Below are positions 25,729 to 34,918 of a DNA stretch of 64,000 bases, one piece after another (positions within the stretch are counted from its first letter, which is position 1; every line of letters begins with the position of its first letter). The notes under the pieces are model-generated. The model saw only the letters and a list, made by a program, of their open reading frames with translations. It ran no database searches and had not been told where the DNA came from. Both the position numbers and the translations under genes were made by a program. This DNA is from Paraburkholderia polaris (GTDB lineage Bacteria; Pseudomonadota; Gammaproteobacteria; Burkholderiales; Burkholderiaceae), in the NCBI RefSeq assembly GCF_012927345.1, contig NZ_JABBGJ010000015.1, positions 1 to 64,000 on the forward strand, written 5' to 3'.

Positions 25729-26283
25729 ATGGCCCATCACATCGCAGTCGTCGTCGGCAGTCTGCGCCGCGGTTCGTTCAACCGCCAATTGGCGCAAGCC
25801 GTGATTTCACTCGCGCCCGCGGACTTCACGTTCGAATTCATCGATATTGGTTCTTTGCCGCTTTATTGCCAGGATTACGACGCCGACTATCCCGAAGTCG
25901 CCAGACACCTGAAGCAGCGCGTCGAAGCCGCCGACGGCCTATTGTTCGTCACGCCCGAGTACAACCGCTCCATTCCGGGCGTGCTGAAGAACGCACTCGA
26001 CTGGGGTTCGCGTCCGTGGGGCACCAATTCGTGGCGCAACAAGCCGGGTGCGGTGCTCGGCACATCGGTCGGCGCGACCGGCACGGCATTGGCGCAACAG
26101 CATCTGCGCAATGTGCTGGCGTACCTGGATGTCGCCACACTCGGCCAGCCTGAGGTGTTCATCAAGCACGACCCGGCGGTCATCAACGAGAAGGGCGAGA
26201 TCGTGAACGACGGCACCCGCAAGTTTCTGCAGACGTTCGTCGACCGCTATGTCGCATGGGTCAAGCGTCAGACTGCCGCCTGA
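25729..26283 (+). CDS. NADPH-dependent FMN reductase (ChrR/YieF-like flavoprotein)
   Basis: 184 residues with a flavodoxin-like fold. The FMN phosphate loop is VVVGSLRRGSFNRQLA (residues 6-21), followed by LLFVTPEYNRSIPGVLKNALDW, the family signature that contacts the isoalloxazine ring, and GAVLGTSVGATGT. Such proteins reduce quinones, chromate or azo compounds with NAD(P)H and protect against oxidative stress. The ATG at 25729 follows AAGGAAGCGAAC; an extension to 25636 is not family-like. It stands alone, downstream of the DnaA-box cluster. Confidence 0.87.
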   Translation: MAHHIAVVVGSLRRGSFNRQLAQAVISLAPADFTFEFIDIGSLPLYCQDYDADYPEVARHLKQRVEAADGLLFVTPEYNRSIPGVLKNALDWGSRPWGTNSWRNKPGAVLGTSVGATGTALAQQHLRNVLAYLDVATLGQPEVFIKHDPAVINEKGEIVNDGTRKFLQTFVDRYVAWVKRQTAA

Positions 26284-26387
26284 CGGTCAAATTTGGGCCA
26301 ACCCGGCCGGCTTTGCAAAGGCATGTCCGGATTGAAAACGCCGACGTTGCCGCAAGTTCACGGTACGTCGGCGCTTTGCTTGGCCGC

Positions 26388-27422
26388 TTAGACGTGGTGA
26401 TGCCCCGTCACCCTTTCCCAGCCATGACGCACGGCGAGCTTGAAGCGCTCCCACGTGCTGTCGGGCGAGGTGGTTTCCCAATGACGCCGGGCTTCCGGCT
26501 CGACGTCGTCCCACGGACGGTCCCGATAGCGCGCGTCCTGACCGATCTCCGCGCCGTAGCGATAGGCCGGCACGTAATCTTCATAGCGCGAACTCTCGGC
26601 CGCGTATTGCTCGTCGAAGTGCGTGCGGAAATCCTCTTCGTATTCCAGATACTCGTTTGGCATCTGGCCGCCTAAACCCGCGGTCGGCTGCCCCGCTTCG
26701 GAAACGACTTCCGACGGCTGCAAGATCGCGCCGGAGCCCGGCATCGAGCCGGCAGCGATTGCGGTACGTCCCGCGTCACCGACCAGCGGGTCGGTGATCG
26801 GCTCGTTGACCGGGTCGCGCATCGGCCGCTCAGCCACCGGCGGTGGGACGAACGGCTCGGCGTCGGTGCCCATGAGCGGCGGCGGATAGAGTGAATCGGC
26901 CGGGGTTGCAGGCCGCGCGGTTGAACCCGGCGTCGCCTCATTAGGCATTGCTACGCCGGGCGTCGCAACGCTCGATGTATGCGGCGTGCCGGGCGTCACT
27001 GCGCCGATCCCGAGTTCGTCGAGTATCGAATGATCGCGGCTCGATTCCGGCGACCGGTCCCAATCGGGCGAGCGCTCGCCGATGTCGGCCGCGCCCAGCC
27101 TCTTCAAGGTATCGCGAGCGAGTTCCGCATGCGACTCGCTTGCCGCGCTGACGCACACCAGCACGGCGCCGCGGCGCACGGCTTCGGCGTAACGGGCCGT
27201 CTCCGGCGCGCGGGGGCCGGTCGCAAACAGGCTCGAGAGAAAGCGCTCGATATTGGCGAGCACGCCGGAGCTGGCAACCTCATCGGTTGCGGAGCCGACG
27301 GAGGGTTCCGGATTCGCCTGCAACTCGATCGTTTCGCGTGCAAAACCGGTCTGCACAAGCGTGTCGCGCGCGGCTTCTGCTTGAGAATAGGTGTCGAATA
27401 AACCAATCACAGTGTGGCGCAT
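26388..27422 (-). CDS. YflT/GS17M-like stress protein with long Pro-rich linker
   Basis: 344 residues. The N-terminal 110 residues match the general-stress-protein 17M-like domain (TVIGLFDTYSQAEAARDTLV, GAVLVCVSAASESHAELARD). Residues about 140-245 are a Pro/Ala/Thr linker, probably disordered. The C-terminal 90 residues are acidic and aromatic (YEEDFRTHFDEQYAAESSRY, VPAYRYGAEIGQ, WERFKLAVRHGWERVTG), a tail I associate with inner-membrane or stress-related proteins of this group. GGGAGACAGCC precedes the ATG. It is monocistronic. Function unknown. Confidence 0.72.
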   Translation of the reverse strand: MRHTVIGLFDTYSQAEAARDTLVQTGFARETIELQANPEPSVGSATDEVASSGVLANIERFLSSLFATGPRAPETARYAEAVRRGAVLVCVSAASESHAELARDTLKRLGAADIGERSPDWDRSPESSRDHSILDELGIGAVTPGTPHTSSVATPGVAMPNEATPGSTARPATPADSLYPPPLMGTDAEPFVPPPVAERPMRDPVNEPITDPLVGDAGRTAIAAGSMPGSGAILQPSEVVSEAGQPTAGLGGQMPNEYLEYEEDFRTHFDEQYAAESSRYEDYVPAYRYGAEIGQDARYRDRPWDDVEPEARRHWETTSPDSTWERFKLAVRHGWERVTGHHHV

Positions 27423-27637
27423 GGCTGTCTCCCGACGGTTTTAGGTGGAACAGGCGGCGCGGGAACGCGTCGACCTTCTTCCCTAAAACGCCGCAACGAT
27501 CATGCCGGGGCCGGCACGACGTGCCCACACGGCCGCGGCTGGCCGCCTGCACCGATCTGGATACGTAGAACCGCGGCAACCCGCTGCTGCGCTTTTACAA
27601 CCGCCGGTAATTGGCGGTGACCTTGGCACGGCCGGCT

Positions 27638-29926
27638 TTAGCCGGCCGGATGCGCCGCCGCAGCCGGATCGGCGCCCGTCTGCGCCAGATCGCGCTGGAT
27701 GGCTTGCAGGAGCGTTTCCAGCAACGCGATATCGAAAGGTTTGGACAGCACCCGCACGTCCACATGCCGTGCACGGTCGAGTTCTTCCGCGTACCCGGTG
27801 ACCAGAATGACCGGCAGCCTGGTGTCGAAAGCCAGCACGGCTTCGGCCAGGTCGATGCCGTTCATGGTGCCGGGCATGTGGATGTCCGACAGCACCAGAT
27901 CGAACGGCAGCGGCTCGCCGGTGCGCGCCTGCCTCGCGTGGGCGTCGTCGAATAGGCGCAGTGCGGTATCGGCGTTGAACACACACGTGACCTGGTGGCC
28001 CATCATCTGCAACAGGGCTTCGGTGCCGGCGGCGACTTCATCGTTGTCCTCGACCAGCAGGATGCGCAAGCCGTGCGGTGCGCCGCTTTCCTCGACGCCC
28101 GCCTCCGCCGGCAATTCGGCCTCGGGCTCGGCCGTGGCGCGCGGCAGATAGAGCCGCACCGAGGTGCCCGCGCCGATTGCGCTGTCGATCGCGGCAAGGC
28201 CGCCGGAGCGCTCGCAGAAAGCGAAAACTTGCGGCAGCCCGAGACCCGTGCCCATGCCGTTGGGCTTCGTCGTGAAAAGCGGTTCGAAGGCGCGCGCGAG
28301 CACTTCCGGTGGCATGCCGCCGCCGGTGTCTTCAAGCGACAGTTGGACGAAGTCGCCGGTCAACGGAAAGCCGTCCTCGTGGCGGAAGTTGATATTGGCG
28401 GCTCGCACCGTGAAGCGGCCGCCGTTGGGCATGGCGTCGCGCGCGTTCACAGCGATGTTGATCAGCGCCAGTTCGAGTTCGGCGACGTCGACACGCATGG
28501 GCCAGATATTGACGCCGATGTCCATCACCAGCGAAATCTTCGCGCCGAGCGACGCGCGCAACAGTTCGCGACATGCCGGCAGCCAGCGCTCGAGCGCCAG
28601 CGTCTCGTTGCGCAACGGCTGCTTGCGCGCGACGCCGAGCAATTGCCGGGTGAGCGACTGGCCGCTCTTGAGCGCCCGCTCCATCGCCGACAACTCGCGG
28701 TCGAGCCCTGGCGTGCCGCGCCGCCGGGCAATCTGCACGTTGGCCGAGACGATCATGAGCAGGTTGTTGAAATCGTGCGCCACGCTGCCGACCAGATTGC
28801 CGAGCGCCTCCATCTTGCGCGACTGGCGATACGCGGATTCGATCGAGCGGCGCATCGAGGCTTCGGCCTGCCAGCGCTCCCACGCTTCCTCTTCAGCACC
28901 AAGGCGCCGCAGCGACAGCCAGATCACGCACCACAGCACGATGGACGGCGTGAACATCGACAGCATCAGCACGCTCAGATGCCGGTACCACCCGGCCCAG
29001 ATCGCCGAGGTGCGATAGGCGCAGGATACGTACACCGGATAGGCGCCGACGCGCCGGAATGCGAGGATCACATTGTCGCCGTCGATGTCGGAATGCATTC
29101 GTACGACGCCGGCGCGCCGTCCTTGCGTCAGCGCTTCGGCCAGTGGCGAAGTCGGCGCCATCACCACCGGCTCGCGCGGGCGGCGCGGATAGTGCGCGAG
29201 GATCGCGCCGTCAGTGCGGAGCAGGCTCATGGTCATCGGCGTGTTGTCGCTGCCGCCGAGCAGTTCCCGGTAGAACGCGTCGAAATAGCTGGGCCGCAGC
29301 GCCACCGAGACGACCCCGGCAAACGAGCCGTCGGCGGCGAGGCGCTCCACGCCGGTGTTGAATACCTGCTCGCCCACAACATGTCCCGTCATCACCTTTG
29401 AGACATGCTCGAGGCCCTTGCCGTCGCGAATGCCGATGAAATCTTCGTGATCGGCAATCGACAACACCGGCGCGGGATAGAACCGGCTGGTGGCGAGCAG
29501 ATCGCCCTCACGGCCGAAAATCGAGACGGCCGCCACCTGAGGATAACCGCCGCCCATGGTGCGCAGTTTCTCGTGAATCTCGCCTTCTTTAGCGCGAATG
29601 CCGTTGTCGTCCAGACCTTGTGTCAGATCGACGATGCGCGCGTCCAGCGTCTCGTTCATGTCGAACACTTTCAGCGCATGTTCTTCCGCCACGCGCACGG
29701 TGCGTAGCGTCACGTCGGTCGCGTCGGCCATGCGCCCGCGCAGATCGCTGAACGCCATCGCCGCGACGTACACGCATGGCAGCACGATGGCTGCGATCAG
29801 CAGCGCGATCAGCGTGATGCGGCGGACGTGGAAATTCTGTTCCGGCACGGCTGGAAACCGCGCCTCGCCTTGTCGGCTGGCGGGAAGGCGGCTCGCTTCG
29901 GGCGGGTCGAACCGGTCTGGTGTCAT
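27638..29926 (-). CDS. hybrid sensor histidine kinase with receiver domain
   Basis: 762 residues: membrane helix at about 35-58, an extracytoplasmic sensor of Cache type (60-295), a second helix at about 303-325, a HisKA dimerisation domain with His384 in VAHDFNNLL, an HATPase domain (N box NIAVNARDAMP, G boxes EDTGGGMPPE and GMGTGLGLPQ), and a C-terminal receiver with phospho-acceptor Asp681 in LVLSDIHMPG and Lys in VLSKPF. It senses an outside signal and passes phosphate internally. No partner output regulator is adjacent except the receiver-only gene 680 bases away on the opposite strand, a possible partner. Confidence 0.9.
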   Translation of the reverse strand: MTPDRFDPPEASRLPASRQGEARFPAVPEQNFHVRRITLIALLIAAIVLPCVYVAAMAFSDLRGRMADATDVTLRTVRVAEEHALKVFDMNETLDARIVDLTQGLDDNGIRAKEGEIHEKLRTMGGGYPQVAAVSIFGREGDLLATSRFYPAPVLSIADHEDFIGIRDGKGLEHVSKVMTGHVVGEQVFNTGVERLAADGSFAGVVSVALRPSYFDAFYRELLGGSDNTPMTMSLLRTDGAILAHYPRRPREPVVMAPTSPLAEALTQGRRAGVVRMHSDIDGDNVILAFRRVGAYPVYVSCAYRTSAIWAGWYRHLSVLMLSMFTPSIVLWCVIWLSLRRLGAEEEAWERWQAEASMRRSIESAYRQSRKMEALGNLVGSVAHDFNNLLMIVSANVQIARRRGTPGLDRELSAMERALKSGQSLTRQLLGVARKQPLRNETLALERWLPACRELLRASLGAKISLVMDIGVNIWPMRVDVAELELALINIAVNARDAMPNGGRFTVRAANINFRHEDGFPLTGDFVQLSLEDTGGGMPPEVLARAFEPLFTTKPNGMGTGLGLPQVFAFCERSGGLAAIDSAIGAGTSVRLYLPRATAEPEAELPAEAGVEESGAPHGLRILLVEDNDEVAAGTEALLQMMGHQVTCVFNADTALRLFDDAHARQARTGEPLPFDLVLSDIHMPGTMNGIDLAEAVLAFDTRLPVILVTGYAEELDRARHVDVRVLSKPFDIALLETLLQAIQRDLAQTGADPAAAAHPAG

Positions 29927-30605
29927 GGTCGATAACGCTAAGGTCGTTCGGGACGAAAGGGCCGGGAGTCGGCTTCATACGAAAAGCATAGACATGGAGC
30001 GGCGCGACTGGTTACTGTGACAAATGGTCGGCCCCTGATTTGTCTGCAGTCTAAATCAGTGACAAATGAAGAAGCGCAAACGTACACAAAAGCATAAATG
30101 CAAGGAAAATCCTTCCAAATCTATCAAAGTATTTTTAAAAATAGCACTTGGTAGGAAAATTTCTTTAATCATAGCGAAATTGGCGTGTTGCCTTTCCACC
30201 GTTTTGCTTCGAGAATCGACGCCATTACAACTAATGTGTCCGCCATGTTCGGATGCATCTGCCGCGAGGGCCGCCAGACAACGCGCACAACGCGTGACCT
30301 GAGCCGCTCGTGGAAACAGGCGCGCGGCAAGGGGACCAGCCCGATCCGTGAAGCCGCGCGGATTCATCTACGGGGTAGGCTTCGAACATGCCGGTCATAG
30401 CCGTCGTCCACCGTGCTCGCACGCATCCATGCGTGCCCACGGGTTCCGTCAAAAGCGCCTCGCTGTGCGCTCTCCCCGCTCGTTTGCAAGCTGCATTCTC
30501 GCAAGCTTCAGCCCGCTTTACCGCTGGTCGACAGACCGCCCGCTAAAGAAATCGACTCTACCCGCCGTTAACGCGCAAGAGCTAATTCCGCTTACCGACC
30601 CGCCT
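29927..30605. promoter_or_regulatory. divergent gap with A+T-rich island
   Basis: 679 bases between the hybrid kinase and the receiver gene. About 30050-30190 is strikingly A+T-rich for this genome, with runs such as TATTTTTAAAAATAG, and could hold promoters or a binding site for a nucleoid protein. The rest is GC-rich. A long frame across it (from 30348) lacks family features and is rejected. Confidence 0.45.
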
Positions 30606-30974
30606 ATGCCTTTGCCCATTGTGATCGCCGACGATTCGTTGCTTGCCCGCAAGGTGCTCACCAAGGCATTGCCGCCGGACTGGGATGTCGACGTGTCCTA
30701 CGCGGCGAACGGGCGCGAAGCGCTCGGCCTGTATCGCGAAGGCAAAGCGTCGGTGATGTTCCTCGACCTGACGATGCCGGACATGACCGGCTATCAGGTG
30801 CTGGAAGCATTGCAGCATGAGGACCTGAACACCTTCGTCATCGTCGTCTCCGCCGATGTTCAGCCGATGGCCCAGTCGCGCGTGCGCGCGCTCGGCGCCG
30901 CCGCATTCATCGCCAAGCCCGTGACGCCCGAGGCGGTACTACCCATCCTCAAGGAGTACGGGTTGTATGTCTGA
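30606..30974 (+). CDS. single-domain response regulator (receiver only)
   Basis: 122 residues, a complete CheY-like receiver: acidic pair in IVIADDSLLARKVL (Asp9/Asp10), phospho-acceptor Asp54 in VMFLDLTMPDMTG, the switch Ser in VIVVSADVQ and Lys in AAAFIAKPVTPEAV. There is no output domain. Its last bases overlap the CheC-like gene by eight bases, so the receiver and its likely phosphatase are made together. It is probably the input of a small signalling module that ends in cyclic-di-GMP synthesis. Confidence 0.9.
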   Translation: MPLPIVIADDSLLARKVLTKALPPDWDVDVSYAANGREALGLYREGKASVMFLDLTMPDMTGYQVLEALQHEDLNTFVIVVSADVQPMAQSRVRALGAAAFIAKPVTPEAVLPILKEYGLYV

Positions 30975-31590
30975 GCCAGTCCTCACCGAAGACCAGCGCG
31001 ACGCGCTGCAAGAGGTCGCCAATCTGGCGATGGGCCAGGCCGCGACGCGTCTCGCGCGCCTGCTCGATGCGTTCATCGAATTGTCGGTGCCGCGCGTGAA
31101 GGTGGTGGCGGTGAGCGAGGCGGCAGCGGCGCTGCGCGAGATGACCGGGATCGAGGACACGGTGAGCGCGGTGCGTCAGGGCTTTCGCTCCGACATCAAG
31201 GGCGAAGCGTTGGTGATCTGCCGCAGCGACAGCATTGAGCAGTTGTGTTCGCTCGTCAGCGATCCGTATTCGCGCTCGAGCTACGAGACGGTGAGCCAGA
31301 AAGAACTCGTGTTCGACGTCGCGAACGTGCTGACCGGCGCGTGTGTCTCGTGCATTCTCGACCAGCTCGGCCGCACGCCGGTCTTCTCCGCGCCGGGCTT
31401 GCTCGGCGAAGCGATGACGCTCGACGAAGTGTTCCAGCCCGGCGTGCTGCAATGGGAAGTCGCGCTGCTGGTCGAAGTCAATTTCGCGCTCGAGGACCAA
31501 AGCTTCCGCGCGCACCTTGTGATGCTGATGGCAGAAGAGTCGATTCGCCACATGAACGAGGCGCTCGACGAGCTGTTGTCGAGCCTATGA
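30967..31590 (+). CDS. CheC-like phosphatase of response regulators
   Basis: 207 residues. Two copies of the CheC/CheX/FliY phosphatase signature are visible: EVANLAMGQAATRLARLL near residues 16-33 and DVANVLTGACVSCILDQLG near 118-136, each with the acidic residue and asparagine used to hydrolyse the phospho-aspartate. In chemotaxis CheC dephosphorylates CheY; here the partner should be the receiver protein encoded just upstream. Its stop overlaps the next start as ATGA. No other chemotaxis genes are nearby. Confidence 0.85.
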   Translation: MSEPVLTEDQRDALQEVANLAMGQAATRLARLLDAFIELSVPRVKVVAVSEAAAALREMTGIEDTVSAVRQGFRSDIKGEALVICRSDSIEQLCSLVSDPYSRSSYETVSQKELVFDVANVLTGACVSCILDQLGRTPVFSAPGLLGEAMTLDEVFQPGVLQWEVALLVEVNFALEDQSFRAHLVMLMAEESIRHMNEALDELLSSL

Positions 31591-32525
31591 ATGTGTCCGT
31601 GGACTCGTTGAGCGATCTGGTGGTCGAACGTGTCGGTTTCGGCATCTTCGTGCTCGATCGCGAGATGAACGTGCTCATGTGGAATCGCTTCATGCAGGAT
31701 CACAGCGGTTTGTCGCCGGAACAGGTGGTGGGCAAATCGCTCTTCACGCACTTTCCGGAGTTGCCGCGCGTGTGGCTGTCGCGCAAGATCGAAAGCGTGT
31801 TTCAGCTAGGCAGTTTCGCGTTCAGTTCGTGGGAGCAGCGCCCGTATCTCTTCAAGTTCGATCACGACCGGCCGATTACCGGCGGCGTCGATTTCATGCA
31901 GCAGGACTGCACGTTCATGCCGCTGACGCGTGATCGCGAGGTGGTGGCCGTGTGCGTGACCATCTCGGATGTCACGCATGTCAGCATCGTGCAGCGCGAA
32001 CGTGAAGAAGCGGTTGCCAAGCTGCAGGAATACGCGGACCGTGACGGTCTGACGGGTATCGCCAACCGGCGTTTCTTCGAAGCGCGCCTGCGCGATGAAT
32101 ACACACGCTGGCAGCGCTACGGTGGCGAAATGTCCGTGCTGCTGTTCGATCTCGATCACTTCAAGAAAATCAACGACCAATTCGGTCACGGCGTCGGCGA
32201 TACGGTGTTGCGCGTGATGGCGCAGCGGGTTGCCGAGGTGGTGCGGGCGCAGGATACCTTCGGGCGTTTCGGTGGCGAGGAGTTTGCCTTGCTGTTGCCG
32301 TGTACGCCGCTCGAAGACGCCATGCGGGTCGCAGAAAAGATCCGCTGCACGATTGCCGATACGCCGGTCGAAGTGCTGGGCACGAGTGTGCCGGTGACGG
32401 CGAGTGTCGGCGGTGCGGCGGCACGCGTGGGCGTGCTGGCGTATGACGTGCTCATCAATGAGGCCGACGCGGCGCTGTACAGCGCGAAGCGGCAGGGACG
32501 CAACCGCTCGGTGGCGTTTATCTGA
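31587..32525 (+). CDS. PAS-GGDEF diguanylate cyclase
   Basis: 312 residues. A PAS sensor (about 8-125: VVERVGFGIFVLDREMNVLM, HSGLSPEQVVGKSLF) precedes a GGDEF domain (about 145-312) with DGLTGIANRRFFE, LLFDLDHFKKINDQFGHGVGD and active-site GGEEF at 229-233. An RxxD inhibitory site (Arg220-Asp223) lies five residues before it, so product feedback control should work. It makes cyclic-di-GMP from GTP. It starts with an ATGA overlap on the CheC-like gene, the third gene of the operon. Confidence 0.9.
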   Translation: MNVSVDSLSDLVVERVGFGIFVLDREMNVLMWNRFMQDHSGLSPEQVVGKSLFTHFPELPRVWLSRKIESVFQLGSFAFSSWEQRPYLFKFDHDRPITGGVDFMQQDCTFMPLTRDREVVAVCVTISDVTHVSIVQREREEAVAKLQEYADRDGLTGIANRRFFEARLRDEYTRWQRYGGEMSVLLFDLDHFKKINDQFGHGVGDTVLRVMAQRVAEVVRAQDTFGRFGGEEFALLLPCTPLEDAMRVAEKIRCTIADTPVEVLGTSVPVTASVGGAAARVGVLAYDVLINEADAALYSAKRQGRNRSVAFI

Positions 32526-32793
32526 CAAGGCCGCGCGCGTTTGCTCCACGCGTCGGGCGCAGCATATCGCGCACGCCGTACCCTCGGATGTGTTTCACCG
32601 TCGGATCCGGGGCTCCTTCCGTCCTCTTATTCGCCCAAAACTGCGGCATCTCACAAAGGTTGCTATACTTTTCGCCGTTTCCGGCATCCCTGCCGGGTGT
32701 TTCGCGCGTGTCCGCGCGCGCGGGCCGCTAGTCCTGCGGTAAGCATAAAATTTCTTGAACGCCTTTCAGCGGGCGCCTCCAGCGGAGATCGTC

Positions 32794-33642
32794 TTGGCTG
32801 TTTCCAATCTTGTCGTGGACGATACAGAAATCGACGCCGCTGCCGCCACATCCGGCAGCTCGTTTTATCTCGCGATGCGCATCCTGCCGGCCGCGCAGCG
32901 CGACGCGATGTATCAGGTCTACGCCTTCTGCCGCGCTGTCGACGATATCGCCGACAGCGGCATGCCGCGCGCCGAACGCGCCGCCGCGCTCGAGCGCTGG
33001 CGCGCCGACATCGACGCGTGCTTTGCCGGCTCACCGCGCGCTTCCTTGCGCGCGCTGACGCGGCACATTCATACGTTTCACCTGCAACGCGAAGATTTTC
33101 ACGCGATGATCGACGGCATGGCGATGGACGCCGCCGCCGACATTTGCGCACCCGACGAAGCCACGCTCGACCTGTACTGTGACCGGGTCGCCAGTGCGGC
33201 GGGCCGCCTATCGGTGAGGATATTCGGGATGCAGGAAGAGCCGGGCCGTTTGCTCGCGCACCATCTGGGCCGCGCGCTGCAACTGACCAACATCTTGCGC
33301 GATATCGACGAAGACGCCGGTATCAACCGCTGCTACCTGCCGCACGAATTGCTGGCGCGCGAAGGCATTGCGGTGGAGAGCCCGACGCAGATCGCCGACG
33401 ATCCGTCGCTGCCGCGCGTCTGCGCGACGCTCGCCGAGCGCGCCAAGGCGCATTTCGCCGCCTCCGACGCGCTCATGGACCGCGAGCCGCGCAACCACGT
33501 GCGTGCGCCGCGCATCATGTCGGGCGTCTATCGCGTCCTGCTCGAACGCACGCTCGAGCGCGGTTTCGACATTCCGCGTACGAAGGTCAGCAAGCCGAAA
33601 CTGCGCATGCTGTGGATCGTCGCGCGTTACGCGCTCTTCTGA
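32794..33642 (+). CDS. hpnD: presqualene diphosphate synthase, hopanoid-associated (HpnD)
   Basis: 282 residues of the trans-isoprenyl diphosphate (squalene/phytoene synthase) family. Both Asp-rich motifs are present: FCRAVDDIADSGMPRAE and NILRDIDEDAGINRCYLP. In the bacterial three-enzyme route HpnD joins two farnesyl diphosphates to presqualene diphosphate. The start TTG at 32794 follows GGAG by seven bases; a TTG at 32755 adds 13 residues without a ribosome site. It is the first gene of hpnD-hpnE-shc-hpnG, four bases before hpnE. Confidence 0.92.
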   Translation: MAVSNLVVDDTEIDAAAATSGSSFYLAMRILPAAQRDAMYQVYAFCRAVDDIADSGMPRAERAAALERWRADIDACFAGSPRASLRALTRHIHTFHLQREDFHAMIDGMAMDAAADICAPDEATLDLYCDRVASAAGRLSVRIFGMQEEPGRLLAHHLGRALQLTNILRDIDEDAGINRCYLPHELLAREGIAVESPTQIADDPSLPRVCATLAERAKAHFAASDALMDREPRNHVRAPRIMSGVYRVLLERTLERGFDIPRTKVSKPKLRMLWIVARYALF

Positions 33643-33646
33643 GCTG

Positions 33647-34918
33647 ATGCCAAAGCTCATCCATGTGATCGGCGCCGGCCTCGCCGGCCTGGCCACGGCG
33701 GTGCAATTGCAGCGCCGCGGCGCACAAGTCGTGCTGCATGAAGCGGCGCCTCAGGCGGGTGGCCGTTGCCGTTCGTATTACGATCCCAAGCTGGGCGCGA
33801 CAATCGACAGCGGCAATCACATGGTGCTGTCGGGTAATTTGGCCACGCTCAATTATTTGCGCGCGATCGGCGCCGCCGACGAGCTGACGGGCCCGGCCCA
33901 GCCCGAGTATCCCTTCGTGGATCTGGCGACGCGGGCGCGCTGGACCGTGCGCCTGTCGCCGGGCTACTTGCCCTGGTGGATCTTCGACCCGAACGCGCGC
34001 GTGCCGAATACCGGCCCGAGCGACTATCTGGCACTCGTGCCGCTGCTGTTCGCCAAGCCCGGGCGCAGTGTGGCGCAGACCATGCGCTGCAATGGCCCGC
34101 TGTGGGACCGCCTGCTGCGGCCGCTGTTTCTCGCGCTGCTCAATGTCGAGCCGCGTGAGGCGTCGGCGGAGCTGACGGGCGCGATGGTCAGGGAGACGCT
34201 GGTCGCCGGTGGTCTGGCGTGCCGGCCGCTGGTGGCGAAGAACGGTCTGGGCAGCGCCTTTGTCGACCCGGCGCTGCGTCTGTTGCAGCATGGCGGCGCG
34301 GCAATCCGGCTCGGGTCGCGCCTGAAGGACATGGTGTTTGCCGACACCGGCCCCGGCCGTGTCTCGGCGCTGAATTTCGCGGACGAAACCATCGCGATCG
34401 AAGCGAACCAGGCCGTGGTGCTCGCGGCGCCGCCGGACATTGCACAGACGCTTGTGCCCGGCTTGCGCTCGCCGAATCGCTTCGCCGCGACCGTCAACGT
34501 GCATTTCGCGGTCGAGCCGCCGTTCGGTATGGCGCCGATCACAGGGCTGCTCAATGCGACGGCCGATTGGCTGTTCGCCCACGAGGGCCGCGTGTCGGTC
34601 ACGGTCAACGCCGCTGAAAACCTGCTCGACACACCGCATGAAGCGCTCGCGAAAACCATTTGGGCCGAAGTGGCTCAGGCTGCCAACTTGCCAGCCGAGC
34701 CGATGCCGGCCTGGCAGGTCGTGACGGAAAAACGCGCGACGTTTGCTGCCTTGCCGGATCAGGAAATGCTGCGCCCCGGCACGCGCACTCGCTGGAGTAA
34801 CTTGATGCTCGCGGGCGACTGGACGGCCACCGGCCTGCCCGCGACGATTGAAGGCGCGATCCGCTCCGGCCAGAAGGCCGCGGACACGCTGCTGAATCAA
34901 CCGATGGAACGCCGATGA
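33647..34918 (+). CDS. hpnE: hydroxysqualene dehydroxylase, hopanoid-associated (HpnE)
   Basis: 423 residues, an FAD-dependent amine-oxidase-like protein. The N-terminal dinucleotide fold is HVIGAGLAGLATAVQLQRRG (residues 6-25) with EAAPQAGGRCRSYYD; the C-terminal FAD motif is LMLAGDWTATGLPATIEGAI. HpnE reduces hydroxysqualene to squalene in the HpnC/D/E route. It sits between hpnD and shc and overlaps shc by an ATGA, consistent with one polycistronic message. Confidence 0.92.
   Translation: MPKLIHVIGAGLAGLATAVQLQRRGAQVVLHEAAPQAGGRCRSYYDPKLGATIDSGNHMVLSGNLATLNYLRAIGAADELTGPAQPEYPFVDLATRARWTVRLSPGYLPWWIFDPNARVPNTGPSDYLALVPLLFAKPGRSVAQTMRCNGPLWDRLLRPLFLALLNVEPREASAELTGAMVRETLVAGGLACRPLVAKNGLGSAFVDPALRLLQHGGAAIRLGSRLKDMVFADTGPGRVSALNFADETIAIEANQAVVLAAPPDIAQTLVPGLRSPNRFAATVNVHFAVEPPFGMAPITGLLNATADWLFAHEGRVSVTVNAAENLLDTPHEALAKTIWAEVAQAANLPAEPMPAWQVVTEKRATFAALPDQEMLRPGTRTRWSNLMLAGDWTATGLPATIEGAIRSGQKAADTLLNQPMERR

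Noticed and set aside
27995-29401. Long plus-strand frame opposite the histidine kinase
   Set aside because: It mirrors the kinase codons in high-GC DNA; the composition is His/Arg-rich and without any family motif.
33211-33229. A perfect-looking iteron match inside hpnD
   Set aside because: TCGGTGAGGATATTCGGGA fits the pattern, but it encodes the conserved LSVRIFGMQ segment of the synthase, so chance under coding constraint is the simpler explanation.
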